This document shows positions 54,587 to 63,997 of a stretch of 64,000 nt of DNA, piece after piece. Origin of the DNA: Halieaceae bacterium (GTDB lineage Bacteria; Pseudomonadota; Gammaproteobacteria; Pseudomonadales; Halieaceae); contig CACOYM010000007.1 in the NCBI GenBank assembly GCA_902631395.1, positions 55,371 through 119,370 on the forward strand. Reading direction: 5' to 3'. A model generated the notes under the pieces. The model was not told the origin of the DNA. It worked only from the letters and a program-made list of their open reading frames with translations, and did not search any database. Made by a program: the position numbers and the translations under genes. Every line of letters starts with the position of its first letter. The first letter of the stretch is position 1.

Positions 54587-55936
54587 TCAGCCCGCGGCTC
54601 GGCTATATTCAGGCTGCTTTGTGGGTCGTGCCCTCGCCAACGCGTCCTGATAACTGCACTCAATTTCAGCGATTGCGGCGGTCGACAGCAGCTTTTCGAC
54701 CACCGCGTCTTCCAGAACTCGGGATTCAATACCCGCTAACTGCTCGTTTTCAGAGTAGTACCAACTAATCACTTCATCAGGGTCCTGATAGGTCGACGCA
54801 ATGTCTTCGATCGCCGCTCTAACCTTCGCAGGCTCTGCAGACAGCTCATACTGACTGATCATCTCGGCTACCACCAACCCGAGCTTCACGCGCCGTCCAG
54901 CTTGCTCTGAGAACATCTCATCGGGCAGTATCGACGTCAGATCCAGATCCTGAGGCGCCGAGCCGCCATACTGCTGGAACATCTGTTGACGCATGGCATC
55001 AATCTCCTGGCCGATCAGTGCGGAGGGAACCTCTAATTCCGTGTGCGCCGCAACGATCGCGTCCATGACCTGATTCTTAACGAAAGATTCAACCGCGTTA
55101 CGCAGTTCACGCTCCATATTTTGCTTCACCTCTGCGCGGAAGTCGTCTTCGCTGCCCTCTGCAAGACCGTATTGTGCAAACAATGCTTCGTCTACTGCCG
55201 CCAACTTTAACTCCTGAACTTCCCTCACTTGAATCGTGAACTCGACGTCCGCACCGGCAAGGCCTTCGCTCTGATAATCTTCGGGGAAAGTGAGGTTCAA
55301 CGTTTTCTCCTCATCTGCACTCGCGCCAATTAGACCATCCTCAAAACCCGGGATCATGCGACCGGATCCTAATTCGAGTGCAGTGCCCTCGCCTGAGCCG
55401 CCATCAAAAGCCGCGCCATCGCGTAAGCCTTGAAAATCGATGATTACTGTATCGCCTGCAGTAGCTGCGCGTTCCACACGTTCCAGTTTTCCCTGTTGCT
55501 TGCGAAATACCTCCACGATGTCGTCGATATCCGCGTCCGTCACTTCGGCAACGGGTTGTTCAATAGACAGATCATCTAGGCTGTTGACCTCGACTGCCGG
55601 GAACACCTCGAAAGTGGCGGTATACTCGAAATCCTGACCAGCATCCATTTTCCGTGCTTCGATATTTGGCTGCCCCGCCGGACGCAGATTTTCCGATACA
55701 ACCGCTTCCTGAAAAGACTGACTGATGACCTCTCCCAGTACTTCTTGGCGCACACCTGCTCCAAAGCGTTGCTTCATAACTTTCATCGGTACCTTGCCGG
55801 GCCGAAAGCCAGGCAGACGAACATCGCGAGCGGCATCTTGTAAACGCTTGTTCACCGCCGAATCCACTCGGTCGGCTGGCACGCCAACTGTGAGCCTACG
55901 CTCTAATCCAGAGGTTGTTTCTACAGAAACCCGCAT
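54587..55936 (-). CDS. tig: Trigger factor (ribosome-associated chaperone)
   Basis: 449-aa folding chaperone with prolyl isomerase activity. Ribosome-binding motif region GFRPGKVPMKVMKQRFG at about 44-60 (the usual G-F-R-x-G-K-x-P), the FKBP-type domain at about 150-245 (VIIDFQGLRDGAAF, MIPGFEDGLIGA), and a helical C-terminal chaperone domain. ATG 55936 with TAGGAGC upstream. First gene of the tig-clpP-clpX-lon run; a tRNA-Leu lies immediately upstream. Confidence 0.96.
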   Translation of the reverse strand: MRVSVETTSGLERRLTVGVPADRVDSAVNKRLQDAARDVRLPGFRPGKVPMKVMKQRFGAGVRQEVLGEVISQSFQEAVVSENLRPAGQPNIEARKMDAGQDFEYTATFEVFPAVEVNSLDDLSIEQPVAEVTDADIDDIVEVFRKQQGKLERVERAATAGDTVIIDFQGLRDGAAFDGGSGEGTALELGSGRMIPGFEDGLIGASADEEKTLNLTFPEDYQSEGLAGADVEFTIQVREVQELKLAAVDEALFAQYGLAEGSEDDFRAEVKQNMERELRNAVESFVKNQVMDAIVAAHTELEVPSALIGQEIDAMRQQMFQQYGGSAPQDLDLTSILPDEMFSEQAGRRVKLGLVVAEMISQYELSAEPAKVRAAIEDIASTYQDPDEVISWYYSENEQLAGIESRVLEDAVVEKLLSTAAIAEIECSYQDALARARPTKQPEYSRAAG

Positions 55937-56061
55937 GTTCTTGCTCCTAACCCCACGAGGGCTGCAATCAATAACATCAATCTTATCAACGGTGTCTGCG
56001 TGAGTAACTCACAAGCTGGATCTGTCAAGCCACCTGGTCAAATCATGGGTTGAACGGGAAA

Positions 56062-56146
<85 letters not shown>

Positions 56147-56300
56147 TTGCAGCACCGTGGAAAGCCACGCTTAAGCCCACCATTACGGCGCGCGATGTTG
56201 TCATAAAAGAGAGGGTGTTTCAACGATGGCCTAACCGTCCTGACCGATCAGACGGTCAAGTCCAGTTCCTTGGCGACCAGCAGCTCAATAGAGAATTCAC

Positions 56301-56338
56301 ATGAAATACTGGATGCATTTTTTATAAAAGTATTTCAT
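56301..56338. repeat. 10-bp perfect inverted repeat
   Basis: ATGAAATACT at 56301-56310 and AGTATTTCAT at 56329-56338, with an 18-nt T/A-rich spacer. It could be an operator, or a hairpin in a transcript from this region. Confidence 0.5.
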
Positions 56339-56398
56339 TGAGTTAAAGATGCTATCTGACTCTTAATCGCAGGTGCAAATAGACCAATCGTGGGTAAT

Positions 56399-56563
56399 AT
56401 GCCGCATCAATCTAAGAAATGCCCGTCGCGCTATGGCATATTTAATAGCAATCGGCATAATGAAATTGTCGAAGAGCGCCTCAAAAAGGCCTACGACACC
56501 GGGTATCCCAAGTATCCGGCCCGTGCATCCGCTGATGTGCCCGCGGGCGCGCGACACTCCTAA
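56399..56563 (+). CDS. Possible 54-aa basic protein
   Basis: An ORF from ATG 56399 reads MPHQSKKCPSRYGIFN, then IVEERLKKAYDTGYPKY. It is rich in Lys/Arg/His, has no membrane segment and no clear Shine-Dalgarno. The main support is position: it ends 14 bp before a strong terminator on the same strand. I recognise no family. It may instead be part of a small RNA. Confidence 0.3.
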   Translation: MPHQSKKCPSRYGIFNSNRHNEIVEERLKKAYDTGYPKYPARASADVPAGARHS

Positions 56564-56576
56564 AAGTCTATGACTA

Positions 56577-56600
56577 CGGGCCCCTCGGGGCCCGCTTTTT
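56577..56600 (+). terminator. Strong Rho-independent terminator
   Basis: An 8-bp GC-only stem CGGGCCCC/GGGGCCCG (56577-56594; the tip must open to make a loop) is followed by CTTTTTT. It points along the plus strand although no recognised plus-strand gene precedes it, which implies a transcript starting within 56150-56570. Confidence 0.75.
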
Positions 56601-56852
56601 TAATTAACCCTAATCGCTTTTGGCAACGAAAGCACTGCTGGCTCAGCCCCGTTGTATCGCGTCAACCGCGTAGTCCAGTAAATTGCTCAGACAGTCGCTC
56701 CAGCGTCGACAGGCGAGTGCATAAATAAGCGAGCCAGCACGCCAGCAGCCAAAATTTTGAGTACCAACAACCATAGTATCTGTGTGCAGCACAAAAGTTC
56801 CCGAATAGAGTTACAAAACAACGCGAGCATCGCCCTGCGGAGTTCCCTAACC

Positions 56853-57872
56853 TTAACCGGCACGCCCTAATCTGCCGAGGTTCGATAAAAAGCGTCCTGC
56901 GACATCATCAAAGGCACTATGCCTCCTGCTGCGACACAACCGATAAACCTCTGCCAAAAAGATATCCTGACTGGGCGTTGCGCCTAGCTTGACCCGACCG
57001 GACAACTCAGCGATACACCTATGCAGCGTCAGCCACGACGCGCGCTCAGCAGCGCGATCGTGCAACAACTCACCTCGCGCTTGCGACTCCACCCAAACAA
57101 GCAAGCGCTCCAAAAGAGTCTCTATGGGGATGTTGGCCCACACGGAAGGCAATCTCTGCTGACTGCTGATGTTCTCAAAAGAGCGGTTCAGTGTGGTCTC
57201 TAGTGAAAAATCAAAGGAATCAGATGCGATCCAGGCCGCAATCGGTTGTCCGCGCGCGAAGATCAGCCGTTCCAAAGCGCTCGTAGCGTCGCAGCCCAGC
57301 TGAGCAGACAGCCATGAGAGCCCCTCTGCTTGTGTTGGTCGGGGCACCATCAGGCGCTGACATCGAGACCGCACGGTAGCCGGCAAACGCCATACCTCGG
57401 AAGAAGCCAGCAAAACCAATGTTTTGCCGGCGGGCTCTTCGATTGTCTTTAAAACACTGTTCGCTGCGGCAAGGGTCATGCGTTCGGCAGCCTCAAAGAG
57501 GAGCACCTTGTTTTCTCCATAGAGCGCTGTTTGCTGTGCGAACCGAGTAGCGTCACGAATCTGCTCGATACCGATCATCGTTTTGCCTTCCTGCTGACGA
57601 ATCCGGAGAAAATCTCCATGGGCATCGTGCAAGAGCGACCTGCAGCTGTTGCAGTCACCGCAGGGCTGATAGCCGTCCGAGCGATGGCACAGTTGTCTGG
57701 CCGCCAGGAAAGCTCCAAAGAGTATGGCCTCTTCTATGTCCTCGCTGACTAGAAGGAACGTGTGGCCGCGAGCTGTCGCAGATGCGCTACTTTGGGCACC
57801 GTTCAATATGGGCATCCACCACGACGGAGGTGCTTGAAAGTTTACGTTGTGAGTTTGATCTTGATCAGCCAT
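56853..57872 (-). CDS. holB: DNA polymerase III delta' subunit
   Basis: 339-aa clamp-loader subunit. The AAA+ fold lacks a good Walker A, as expected for delta'. A zinc-binding set is visible: Cys in QLCHRSDG, then CGDCNSC. Later FAQQTALYGENKVLLFEAAE, AANSVLKTIEEPAGKT and the ATVRSRCQRL segment match HolB. ATG 57872 overlaps the tmk stop by 8 bp. Last gene of the fab-pabC-mltG-tmk-holB run. Confidence 0.94.
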   Translation of the reverse strand: MADQDQTHNVNFQAPPSWWMPILNGAQSSASATARGHTFLLVSEDIEEAILFGAFLAARQLCHRSDGYQPCGDCNSCRSLLHDAHGDFLRIRQQEGKTMIGIEQIRDATRFAQQTALYGENKVLLFEAAERMTLAAANSVLKTIEEPAGKTLVLLASSEVWRLPATVRSRCQRLMVPRPTQAEGLSWLSAQLGCDATSALERLIFARGQPIAAWIASDSFDFSLETTLNRSFENISSQQRLPSVWANIPIETLLERLLVWVESQARGELLHDRAAERASWLTLHRCIAELSGRVKLGATPSQDIFLAEVYRLCRSRRHSAFDDVAGRFLSNLGRLGRAG

Positions 57873-58491
57873 GACTAGTCCACTGGTCGATTAGGTGACG
57901 CAAGTCCCGCTGCACAGCGTCGAGCGGCTGACTCGCGTCGACTATGCTGTATCGCGCTGGTTGGGCCTCCGCCCGAGTCAGGTAACCCACCCTCACTCGA
58001 TCGTAAAAGGCCCTATCTTCTTGCTCAAAGCGATCTAATTCCCCACGGGCCCGCGCTCTCGCGATGCCGATTTCAGGTGAGAGGTCCATTAGAACAACCG
58101 CATCCGGCCGCCGACTGCCCTGCACTAGGCTCTCTAGGCTTGAGATCGCCTCGCAGGACAGCCCTCTGGCGGCCCCCTGATAAGCAAAGGTTGCGTCTGT
58201 GAATCGGTCGCAGATTACCCATTGCCCCCTCGCAAGCGCCGGTTCTATAACTTTTGCGAGATGTTGCGCCCGAGCCGCAAATAAAAGCAGTAGCTCAGCC
58301 ATATCCACAGGCGCCTCACCCTTAAGACTAAGCAAAGTATTCCGGATGGCTTCGGCTAAAGGCGTGCCGCCTGGCTCACGTGTGCAGACAACTGAACAGC
58401 CTTGCTGCTCAAGCTTTCCGGCAATGAAGGCCTGTGCGGTCGATTTACCCGCGCCTTCTCCACCCTCGATAGTGATGAAGCGACCACTCAT
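57865..58491 (-). CDS. tmk: Thymidylate kinase
   Basis: 208-aa dTMP kinase. P-loop GGEGAGKST, then TREPGGTPLAEAIRN, the DRx motif in WVICDRFTDATFAYQGAARGL and the LID region near RGELDRFEQED. ATG 58491 (MSGRFITIEG) is chosen although the frame is open far upstream. It starts one base after the mltG stop and overlaps holB. Confidence 0.96.
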   Translation of the reverse strand: MSGRFITIEGGEGAGKSTAQAFIAGKLEQQGCSVVCTREPGGTPLAEAIRNTLLSLKGEAPVDMAELLLLFAARAQHLAKVIEPALARGQWVICDRFTDATFAYQGAARGLSCEAISSLESLVQGSRRPDAVVLMDLSPEIGIARARARGELDRFEQEDRAFYDRVRVGYLTRAEAQPARYSIVDASQPLDAVQRDLRHLIDQWTSHG

Positions 58492-58492
58492 C

Positions 58493-59536
58493 TTAGTTAC
58501 TGTCCATGACGGGAGCCGCAGGGCTGGAGCGGTAGTCGGCACGCCGCTCCAGCTGGAAATGTCGGACGTTAGCTTGATGTTCATGAAGCGTCTTGCTGAA
58601 GGCGTGCGAGCCGTCACCCTTCGCCACAAAATACAGGTCATCGGTAATGGCGGGTTCGAAGACTGCTCGAAGGGCAGCAGCTCCGGGCAGCGCAATGGGG
58701 GTAGGAGGCAGACCAGAGACCACGTAAGTATTGTAAGGATTGGTTTTATCGCGCAAGTGATGTCGCTTCAGGTCGCCATCATACTCTCTGCCTAGACCAT
58801 AAATAACCGTAGGGTCCGTCTGCAAAAGCATGCCCTCGCGCAGTCGCTTCAGAAAAACACCAGCAATAAAAGGGCGCTCCGACGCGACACCCGTCTCTTT
58901 CTCCACAATCGAAGCAAGCGTCAGCGCGGCATAAGCAGAAGGGAGTGCAGACTCCGCGCCATGTGATTCCCATAGCGTAGTTAGAAGTGCGTCCATCGCT
59001 TCATAAGCTCTACGCAGGATATTTAAATCGCTATCGCCAGCAGAAAATGCCCATGTCTCCGGCAAAAAAAGTCCCTCAAACGCCTCCTCGCGACCCGTCA
59101 TATCTCTCAACGCAAGCGCTAACTCATCGGCCGGGGTATTGGTGGTTTTGGGGTGCGATTGAATGAGGCGCAAAGCCTCATTAAAAGTGATGCCCTCGGG
59201 TAGCGTGATCTTGTGCTGAATAACCTTGCCGTCGGCCATGAGCTTAATCATCTCCGCGGCAGTTATCGCCCTGTTAAGTTGGTACTCCCCAGCCTTGATT
59301 TGCTGATCAAGCTCCAAGCTGCTCGCCAACCAGCCCAACCATCTCGCGTTGTGAATCCAGCCGTTTCTCTCTGCGTTTGCTAGCACTGCACGCAGGCTCT
59401 CTCCTCTCGATATCGACACAACGGTCTGATCGTCAGATAACATTAGCGGTTGTGCCCAGATGGCATGCAGGAGAGATCCCGCGAGGACGGAGACGGCAAT
59501 CAGTAGCGCCGCCGCTATTGGGGCGAGGCGTTTCAT
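58493..59536 (-). CDS. mltG: Endolytic murein transglycosylase MltG
   Basis: 347-aa inner-membrane protein that cuts nascent glycan strands and ends polymerisation. One N-terminal membrane segment (APIAAALLIAVSVLAGSLL), a LysM-like region, and the YceG catalytic domain with the Glu in LASIVEKETGVASERPFIA and the PYNTYVVSGLPPTPIA motif. ATG 59536 overlaps the pabC stop (ATGA). Confidence 0.94.
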   Translation of the reverse strand: MKRLAPIAAALLIAVSVLAGSLLHAIWAQPLMLSDDQTVVSISRGESLRAVLANAERNGWIHNARWLGWLASSLELDQQIKAGEYQLNRAITAAEMIKLMADGKVIQHKITLPEGITFNEALRLIQSHPKTTNTPADELALALRDMTGREEAFEGLFLPETWAFSAGDSDLNILRRAYEAMDALLTTLWESHGAESALPSAYAALTLASIVEKETGVASERPFIAGVFLKRLREGMLLQTDPTVIYGLGREYDGDLKRHHLRDKTNPYNTYVVSGLPPTPIALPGAAALRAVFEPAITDDLYFVAKGDGSHAFSKTLHEHQANVRHFQLERRADYRSSPAAPVMDSN

Positions 59537-60375
59537 GACGTGCTCAGCTCGGTGACGCAATCAAACAGCGCCGCGTTAAGCGACGAGAGAAGCGGCTTTG
59601 CCCCCTCTAGGTCAAACGTTCGATCTGCGATCGATCCGACGCTTGCAACACCAAGGAGTGTGTTCGTCAGAATAACGGCGTCTGCGCTGAGTACATCATC
59701 GAGCACCAATTCCTGCAATGCGGGGACAAAACCCAATGCAGGCAGAACGTGGTCCAGGAGCAGCTGTCTTCGAGTGCCGGCGATGCCACATGCCTCAAGA
59801 TTTGGCGTCAGAAACTGCATGTCACGCAAGATAAACAGATTTGCGCGTGAGGAGGAAACCACATTCCCTCGATAATCCTGCATCAAGGCATCGTCCCAGC
59901 CTTGTTGCCTGGCCTCTGCCGCCGCCAGGACTTGCTCCGTTCTAGCCAACAGCTTGAGTCCCGCGAGCTGAGGCTGATCTGCCCAGCGCACTTGAGAAAG
60001 ACCGCAATGCATCGGCTGATCGTCGAGTACAGGAAAATCCTGCGCGGCCACTATCCGTCTTGGGACCGCTGCAGCGCTGGGGGCGTATCCTCTAGGACCA
60101 GAGCCTCTCGTCACAGTGCAACGAACTACTCCTGAGTGCATCACTACAGCAAGCAGTTGCTTCATCTCATCAAAACACTGCTTGGCGAGGCTCTGTGGGC
60201 CGTCAAACTCTAATCGCGCTAGAGCACCGGCTAATCGCACTTCATGAAGATCTGGGCAGGCAAGCTTTCCGCTGCTGCACTGGAGCGTCTCAAACGCACC
60301 ATCGGCATAGTTCAGACCGCGGTCATCCGCGGGAACCGCATGCGCCGACGCTCCATTTATCCATGTATGCGGCAC
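59533..60375 (-). CDS. pabC: Aminodeoxychorismate lyase
   Basis: 280-aa fold-type IV PLP enzyme making 4-aminobenzoate for folate. N-terminal WINGASAHAVPADDRGLNYADGAFE is typical; the PLP-binding Lys lies in LKLLARTEQVLAA; SSRANLFI and the later VILTNTLLGV motifs fit the family. GTG 60375 is chosen because AAGGAG sits 4 nt upstream, overlapping the fabF stop region. Gap to fabF is 8 bp. Confidence 0.92.
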   Translation of the reverse strand: MPHTWINGASAHAVPADDRGLNYADGAFETLQCSSGKLACPDLHEVRLAGALARLEFDGPQSLAKQCFDEMKQLLAVVMHSGVVRCTVTRGSGPRGYAPSAAAVPRRIVAAQDFPVLDDQPMHCGLSQVRWADQPQLAGLKLLARTEQVLAAAEARQQGWDDALMQDYRGNVVSSSRANLFILRDMQFLTPNLEACGIAGTRRQLLLDHVLPALGFVPALQELVLDDVLSADAVILTNTLLGVASVGSIADRTFDLEGAKPLLSSLNAALFDCVTELSTS

Positions 60376-60383
60376 GCCGCTCC

Positions 60384-61625
60384 TTAGTCCAACTGACTGA
60401 AGACGAGCGAGCCGTTGGTTCCACCGAAGCCGAAGGAATTGGACAATGCGTGCTGGATGGACCGCGCTTGAGCATGATGTGGCACATAGTTGAGATCGCA
60501 ACCGGGGCCAGGGTTATCAAGATTGATTGTGGGTGGAGCCAAGTTTTCTCTCAAAGCCAGGATGGTCAATATGGCCTCCACTGACCCGGCCGCGCCCAGC
60601 AAGTGACCAATCATTGACTTCGTAGAGCTCACTGCGAGCTCTTTAGCATGATTTCCAAACACGCTTTGAATCGCGACGGTTTCAGCAAGATCGCCGGCTT
60701 CGGTAGAGGTTCCATGTGCGTTGACGTAACCCAGATCACTGGCATTAAGTTGCGCATCGGTCAGCGCCTGCTGCATGGCGGCCGCTGCGCCCCGACCATT
60801 TTCGGGGGGCGAAGTCATGTGGTAGGCGTCCCCGCTCATCCCGAAACCAGTCAACTCGCAGTAGATGTTAGCGCCGCGCGCTCTGGCACAGTCGAGAGAC
60901 TCGAGCATCAGCATGCCAGCCCCATCTCCCAAAACAAACCCGTCCCGATCTGAGTCCCACGGCCGTGACGCACGCTCAGGATCGTCATTGCGTGTGGACA
61001 GCGCGCGCGCCGCCGCGAATCCGCCTATGCCAACCGGTGTAGTCGCCATTTCCGCGCCGCCAACTAACATTGCATCAACGTCGCCCGCCGCAACCATGCG
61101 AGCCCCGAGGCCGATATTATGAGTGCCTGTCGTGCAGGCTGTGACAACAGCCAGATTGGGGCCTTGCAGGTTATACATAATCGAGAGATTGCCGGCGATC
61201 ATGTTGATAATGGCACCAGGTACAAAGAATGGAGAAATGCGTTTCGGCCCCTTCTGCTCGACGAGCAGGGCTGCCTCCTCGATAGAACCAATGCCGCCGA
61301 TGCCCGAGCCAATCGCGCATCCTACTCGATGAGTGTTGCTCTCGGTGATCTCGAGCCCCGAATCACGGAACGCCTGAATGCCTGCGACCATGCCGTATTG
61401 AATGTACGGGTCTATGCGACGGGCGTCGCGCCTTTCCAGATAATTCTCTACCGTGAAGTCTTTTACACTGGCGCTAAAGCGGGTCGTGAAGGCGCTGGCG
61501 TCGAATTGAGTGATTGCCGCAACGCCACTTTTACCGGCGCATATCCCCTCCCAACTCGATTTGACGTCCAGTCCTAGAGGCGTAACCGCACCTAAGCCAG
61601 TGACGACTACTCTACTGCCTTTCAT
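60384..61625 (-). CDS. fabF: Beta-ketoacyl-ACP synthase II
   Basis: 413-aa condensing enzyme of fatty-acid elongation. Catalytic Cys in [14 protein letters not shown], His in [12 protein letters not shown] and His in [18 protein letters not shown], with the C-terminal [18 protein letters not shown] 61625 has AGGAGG 8 nt upstream, so the longer frame (11 extra codons) is rejected. A terminator lies between acpP and fabF, so fabF may have partly independent expression. Confidence 0.97.
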   Translation of the reverse strand: MKGSRVVVTGLGAVTPLGLDVKSSWEGICAGKSGVAAITQFDASAFTTRFSASVKDFTVENYLERRDARRIDPYIQYGMVAGIQAFRDSGLEITESNTHRVGCAIGSGIGGIGSIEEAALLVEQKGPKRISPFFVPGAIINMIAGNLSIMYNLQGPNLAVVTACTTGTHNIGLGARMVAAGDVDAMLVGGAEMATTPVGIGGFAAARALSTRNDDPERASRPWDSDRDGFVLGDGAGMLMLESLDCARARGANIYCELTGFGMSGDAYHMTSPPENGRGAAAAMQQALTDAQLNASDLGYVNAHGTSTEAGDLAETVAIQSVFGNHAKELAVSSTKSMIGHLLGAAGSVEAILTILALRENLAPPTINLDNPGPGCDLNYVPHHAQARSIQHALSNSFGFGGTNGSLVFSQLD

Positions 61626-61715
61626 GATGCGCCCCTCCTGCCTCGTTAGGTTTGCCATCTCACTGCGACCATTTCTTCGAGCCCACCTCCGCTCCCCCGG
61701 GAGGCGCCCGCCTTG

Positions 61716-61750
61716 AAATGAAAAGGCCGCGCTGCATCAGCAGAGCGGCC
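61716..61750 (-). terminator. Terminator between acpP and fabF
   Basis: Minus-strand hairpin with GGCCGC/GCGGCC stem, one mismatch, then CTGC/GCAG and a TGAT loop (61725-61750), followed by TTTTCATTT. It lies 25 bp past acpP and would let acpP mRNA exceed fabF mRNA, as is common for ACP. Confidence 0.7.
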
Positions 61751-61774
61751 CCGTGTCCTCAGGCTGCCGCCCGC

Positions 61775-62011
61775 TCAGGATAAATTATTGTTAATGTAAT
61801 CAATCGCCAACTGGACCGTAGTGATTTTCTCGGCCTCTTCATCGGGAATTTCTGTCTCGAACTCTTCCTCGAGTGCCATGACCAATTCCACAGTGTCCAG
61901 AGAGTCAGCACCCAGATCGTCGACGAACGACGCCTCAGCTTTGACTTCCTCTTCCTTTACGCCCAGCTGCTCGGCGACAATTTTTCGTACGCGATCTTCG
62001 ATATTGCTCAT
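61775..62011 (-). CDS. acpP: Acyl carrier protein
   Basis: 78-aa acidic carrier of growing acyl chains. The phosphopantetheine Ser is in [20 protein letters not shown]-terminus [18 protein letters not shown] is canonical. ATG 62011. Between fabG and fabF. Confidence 0.98.
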   Translation of the reverse strand: MSNIEDRVRKIVAEQLGVKEEEVKAEASFVDDLGADSLDTVELVMALEEEFETEIPDEEAEKITTVQLAIDYINNNLS

Positions 62012-62129
62012 GACGTGCCTTTTGCTCCCCGTAAAGTGTCGGCCGTGATGGCCACACGCGTTGGATTTTACAAGCTTTTAGCCCAAGGAAAACCCTTTTT
62101 GACGCTCATTCGACCCTTGATGCCTCGGG

Positions 62130-62870
62130 TTAACCCATGTAGAGACCACCGTTGACATGGATTGTCTCGCCAGTGATGTACTGGGCTGCGTCACTGGCCA
62201 AAAACGCGACCGTTGCCGCGATATCAACGGGCTGTCCCAGACGTCCCAGCGGAATTTGAGCCCGCAATGCATCACGCTGAGTCTCAGCCAGTGCGCGAGT
62301 CATGTCGGTGAAAATAAAGCCCGGCGCGACGCAGTTAACTGTGATTGATCGGGATCCCAGCTCGCGAGCCAAAGAGCGCGCCATGCCCTCCGCCCCAGCT
62401 TTGGTAGCCGCATAGTTGCTTTGTCCTGCGTTACCCATTGAGCCAACCACTGATGTCACGTTAATAATCCTTCCCCATCGCGCTTTGGTCATACCGCGAA
62501 CACAGGCCTTGCTGAGGCGATACAAGGCGGTTAGGTTAGTCTCAATAACCTGATGCCATTCTTCCTCTTTCATGCGCATCAGAATGTTGTCTTGAGTAAT
62601 GCCAGCATTGTTGACCAAAACCAACGGGTCGCCCAACTCCGCGCGGACGCCTTCCATCAACGAGTCGATACTCATGGAATCGGTCACATTGAGAACGCGA
62701 CCCAAGCCACCCAGCGGCGACAAGGTGCTTTGAATGCCGCTTGCGCCGCCCTCACTGGTCGCAGTGCCCACAACGCGCATACCGTGCTCCGCCAGCATCC
62801 GTGCAATTGCTGCACCAATACCGCGACTCGCACCTGTTACGAGGGCGACCCGTGAGTTGTCTTCACTCAT
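62130..62870 (-). CDS. fabG: 3-oxoacyl-ACP reductase
   Basis: 246-aa SDR enzyme, NADPH-dependent. Cofactor motif [29 protein letters not shown], catalytic Ser in [15 protein letters not shown], Tyr-x3-Lys in SNYAATKAG, and C-terminal [15 protein letters not shown] 62870 overlaps the fabD stop by 4 bp (ATGA). Confidence 0.97.
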   Translation of the reverse strand: MSEDNSRVALVTGASRGIGAAIARMLAEHGMRVVGTATSEGGASGIQSTLSPLGGLGRVLNVTDSMSIDSLMEGVRAELGDPLVLVNNAGITQDNILMRMKEEEWHQVIETNLTALYRLSKACVRGMTKARWGRIINVTSVVGSMGNAGQSNYAATKAGAEGMARSLARELGSRSITVNCVAPGFIFTDMTRALAETQRDALRAQIPLGRLGQPVDIAATVAFLASDAAQYITGETIHVNGGLYMG

Positions 62871-63808
62871 AATAAATATTCTGAAGCAGCGGATCTCAAA
62901 ACGTCAGGATCCTCCAGCGCGAAACACTGCGCTTCCCGATGGATGCGCTTGACCAACCCCGTCAAAACTTTGCCTGGACCGCACTCAGCAAACTGATTGC
63001 AGCCTGCCTGAAGCAATGTCATGACGCACTGCGTCCACATGACGGGCTCAGACACCTGTCGGACCAATAACCGACGAATTTCTACAGCCTTACGATGGGG
63101 TTGAGCATCGACGTTGCTGATAACTGGGATGTTGGCGTCGGACAACGTGACGTCCTGAAAAGCATCTGCCATCACAGCCGCCGCCGGCTGCATGAGGGGG
63201 GTATGAAAAGGCGCGCTGACTGGCAAGGGCAATATGCGTTTTGCTCCAGCTTCTTTCATAAAGGCTGCCGCGGCCTCCACTGCACTGGCATGACCTGCGA
63301 TGACGACCTGACCCGGAGAGTTATAGTTAACGGCACCAACATAGGCATCGTCACCGCAATGCGTGACACACACCTCGTCGATCACCGCATCGCTTAAGCC
63401 GAGCACTGCCGCCATAGCGCCCTCACCCCGCGGAACAGCAGATTGCATAGCACGACCTCTGGTTTGAACCAGCCGCGCCGCATCACGGAGAGAGAGTGAA
63501 CCCGCAGCCACCAGAGCTGAGTATTCACCAAGGCTATGACCAGCTACAAACTCAGGCGCAGTGCCCCCAGACTCCTTCCAGCATCGATATAAGGCGACGC
63601 TCGCCGTCAGAATAGCGGGCTGCGTGTACTCTGTGAGGGTCAACTGCTCATCAGGGCCAGCAGTTACAAGTGCCCAGAGGTCGTAAGCAAGGGCGTCACT
63701 CGCTTCCTCAAAAGTTTCCCGGACACAACCGAACGCCCTCGCTGCATCAGCCAGCATCCCAACTGATTGCGAGCCCTGACCGGGAAAGAGAAAAGCATGA
63801 CCAGTCAA
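62867..63808 (-). CDS. fabD: Malonyl-CoA:ACP transacylase
   Basis: 313-aa acyltransferase loading malonyl groups on ACP. N-terminal [14 protein letters not shown], catalytic Ser in [15 protein letters not shown], and the His/substrate region [15 protein letters not shown]. The start is TTG 63808 ([12 protein letters not shown]), 6 bp after the rpmF stop. In E. coli plsX and fabH, and in Pseudomonas plsX, would lie between rpmF and fabD; neither is here. Confidence 0.95.
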   Translation of the reverse strand: MTGHAFLFPGQGSQSVGMLADAARAFGCVRETFEEASDALAYDLWALVTAGPDEQLTLTEYTQPAILTASVALYRCWKESGGTAPEFVAGHSLGEYSALVAAGSLSLRDAARLVQTRGRAMQSAVPRGEGAMAAVLGLSDAVIDEVCVTHCGDDAYVGAVNYNSPGQVVIAGHASAVEAAAAFMKEAGAKRILPLPVSAPFHTPLMQPAAAVMADAFQDVTLSDANIPVISNVDAQPHRKAVEIRRLLVRQVSEPVMWTQCVMTLLQAGCNQFAECGPGKVLTGLVKRIHREAQCFALEDPDVLRSAASEYLL

Positions 63809-63814
63809 AAACTA

Positions 63815-63997
63815 TTACTCGTCGTCGCCCGTTTCTAGTACTTTTTTGCCCCGATAAAAGCCGTCTGCACTTACGTGATGACGACGTCGGGTTTCCCCGG
63901 ATGTCTCGTCAACCGTCAGGGTCGGGCCACCAATCGCATCGTGCGCTCGGCGCATGCCGCGCTTCGAACGCGTTTTTCTATTTTGCTGAACAGCCAT
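63815..63997 (-). CDS. rpmF: 50S ribosomal protein L32
   Basis: 60-aa ribosomal protein, complete within the window. N-terminal [20 protein letters not shown] and C-terminal [11 protein letters not shown] are typical. It lacks the Cys4 zinc-binding set of some L32 proteins, as in most gammaproteobacteria. The YceD (DUF177) gene normally upstream would lie beyond the right edge. Confidence 0.96.
   Translation of the reverse strand: MAVQQNRKTRSKRGMRRAHDAIGGPTLTVDETSGETRRRHHVSADGFYRGKKVLETGDDE

Larger units (their letters stand above)
56147..56852. other. 700-bp intergenic region between tRNA-Leu and holB
   Basis: No family-supported gene. Contents: two nested short inverted repeats at 56234-56258, a 10-bp perfect inverted repeat at 56301-56338, a possible 54-codon ORF at 56399-56563, and a strong plus-strand terminator at 56577-56600. 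PilZ and TatD genes, which commonly follow holB in relatives, are absent. Confidence 0.6.

Noticed and set aside
56234..56258. Sequence resembling the TetR operator (GACCG...CGGTC)
   Set aside because: The half-sites are spaced by 6 bp rather than 2 bp, and it lies far from any gene start; more likely a short RNA hairpin.
58492..58695. 68-codon upstream extension of tmk
   Set aside because: It overlaps mltG out of frame; the P-loop start MSGRFITIEG fixes the true N-terminus.
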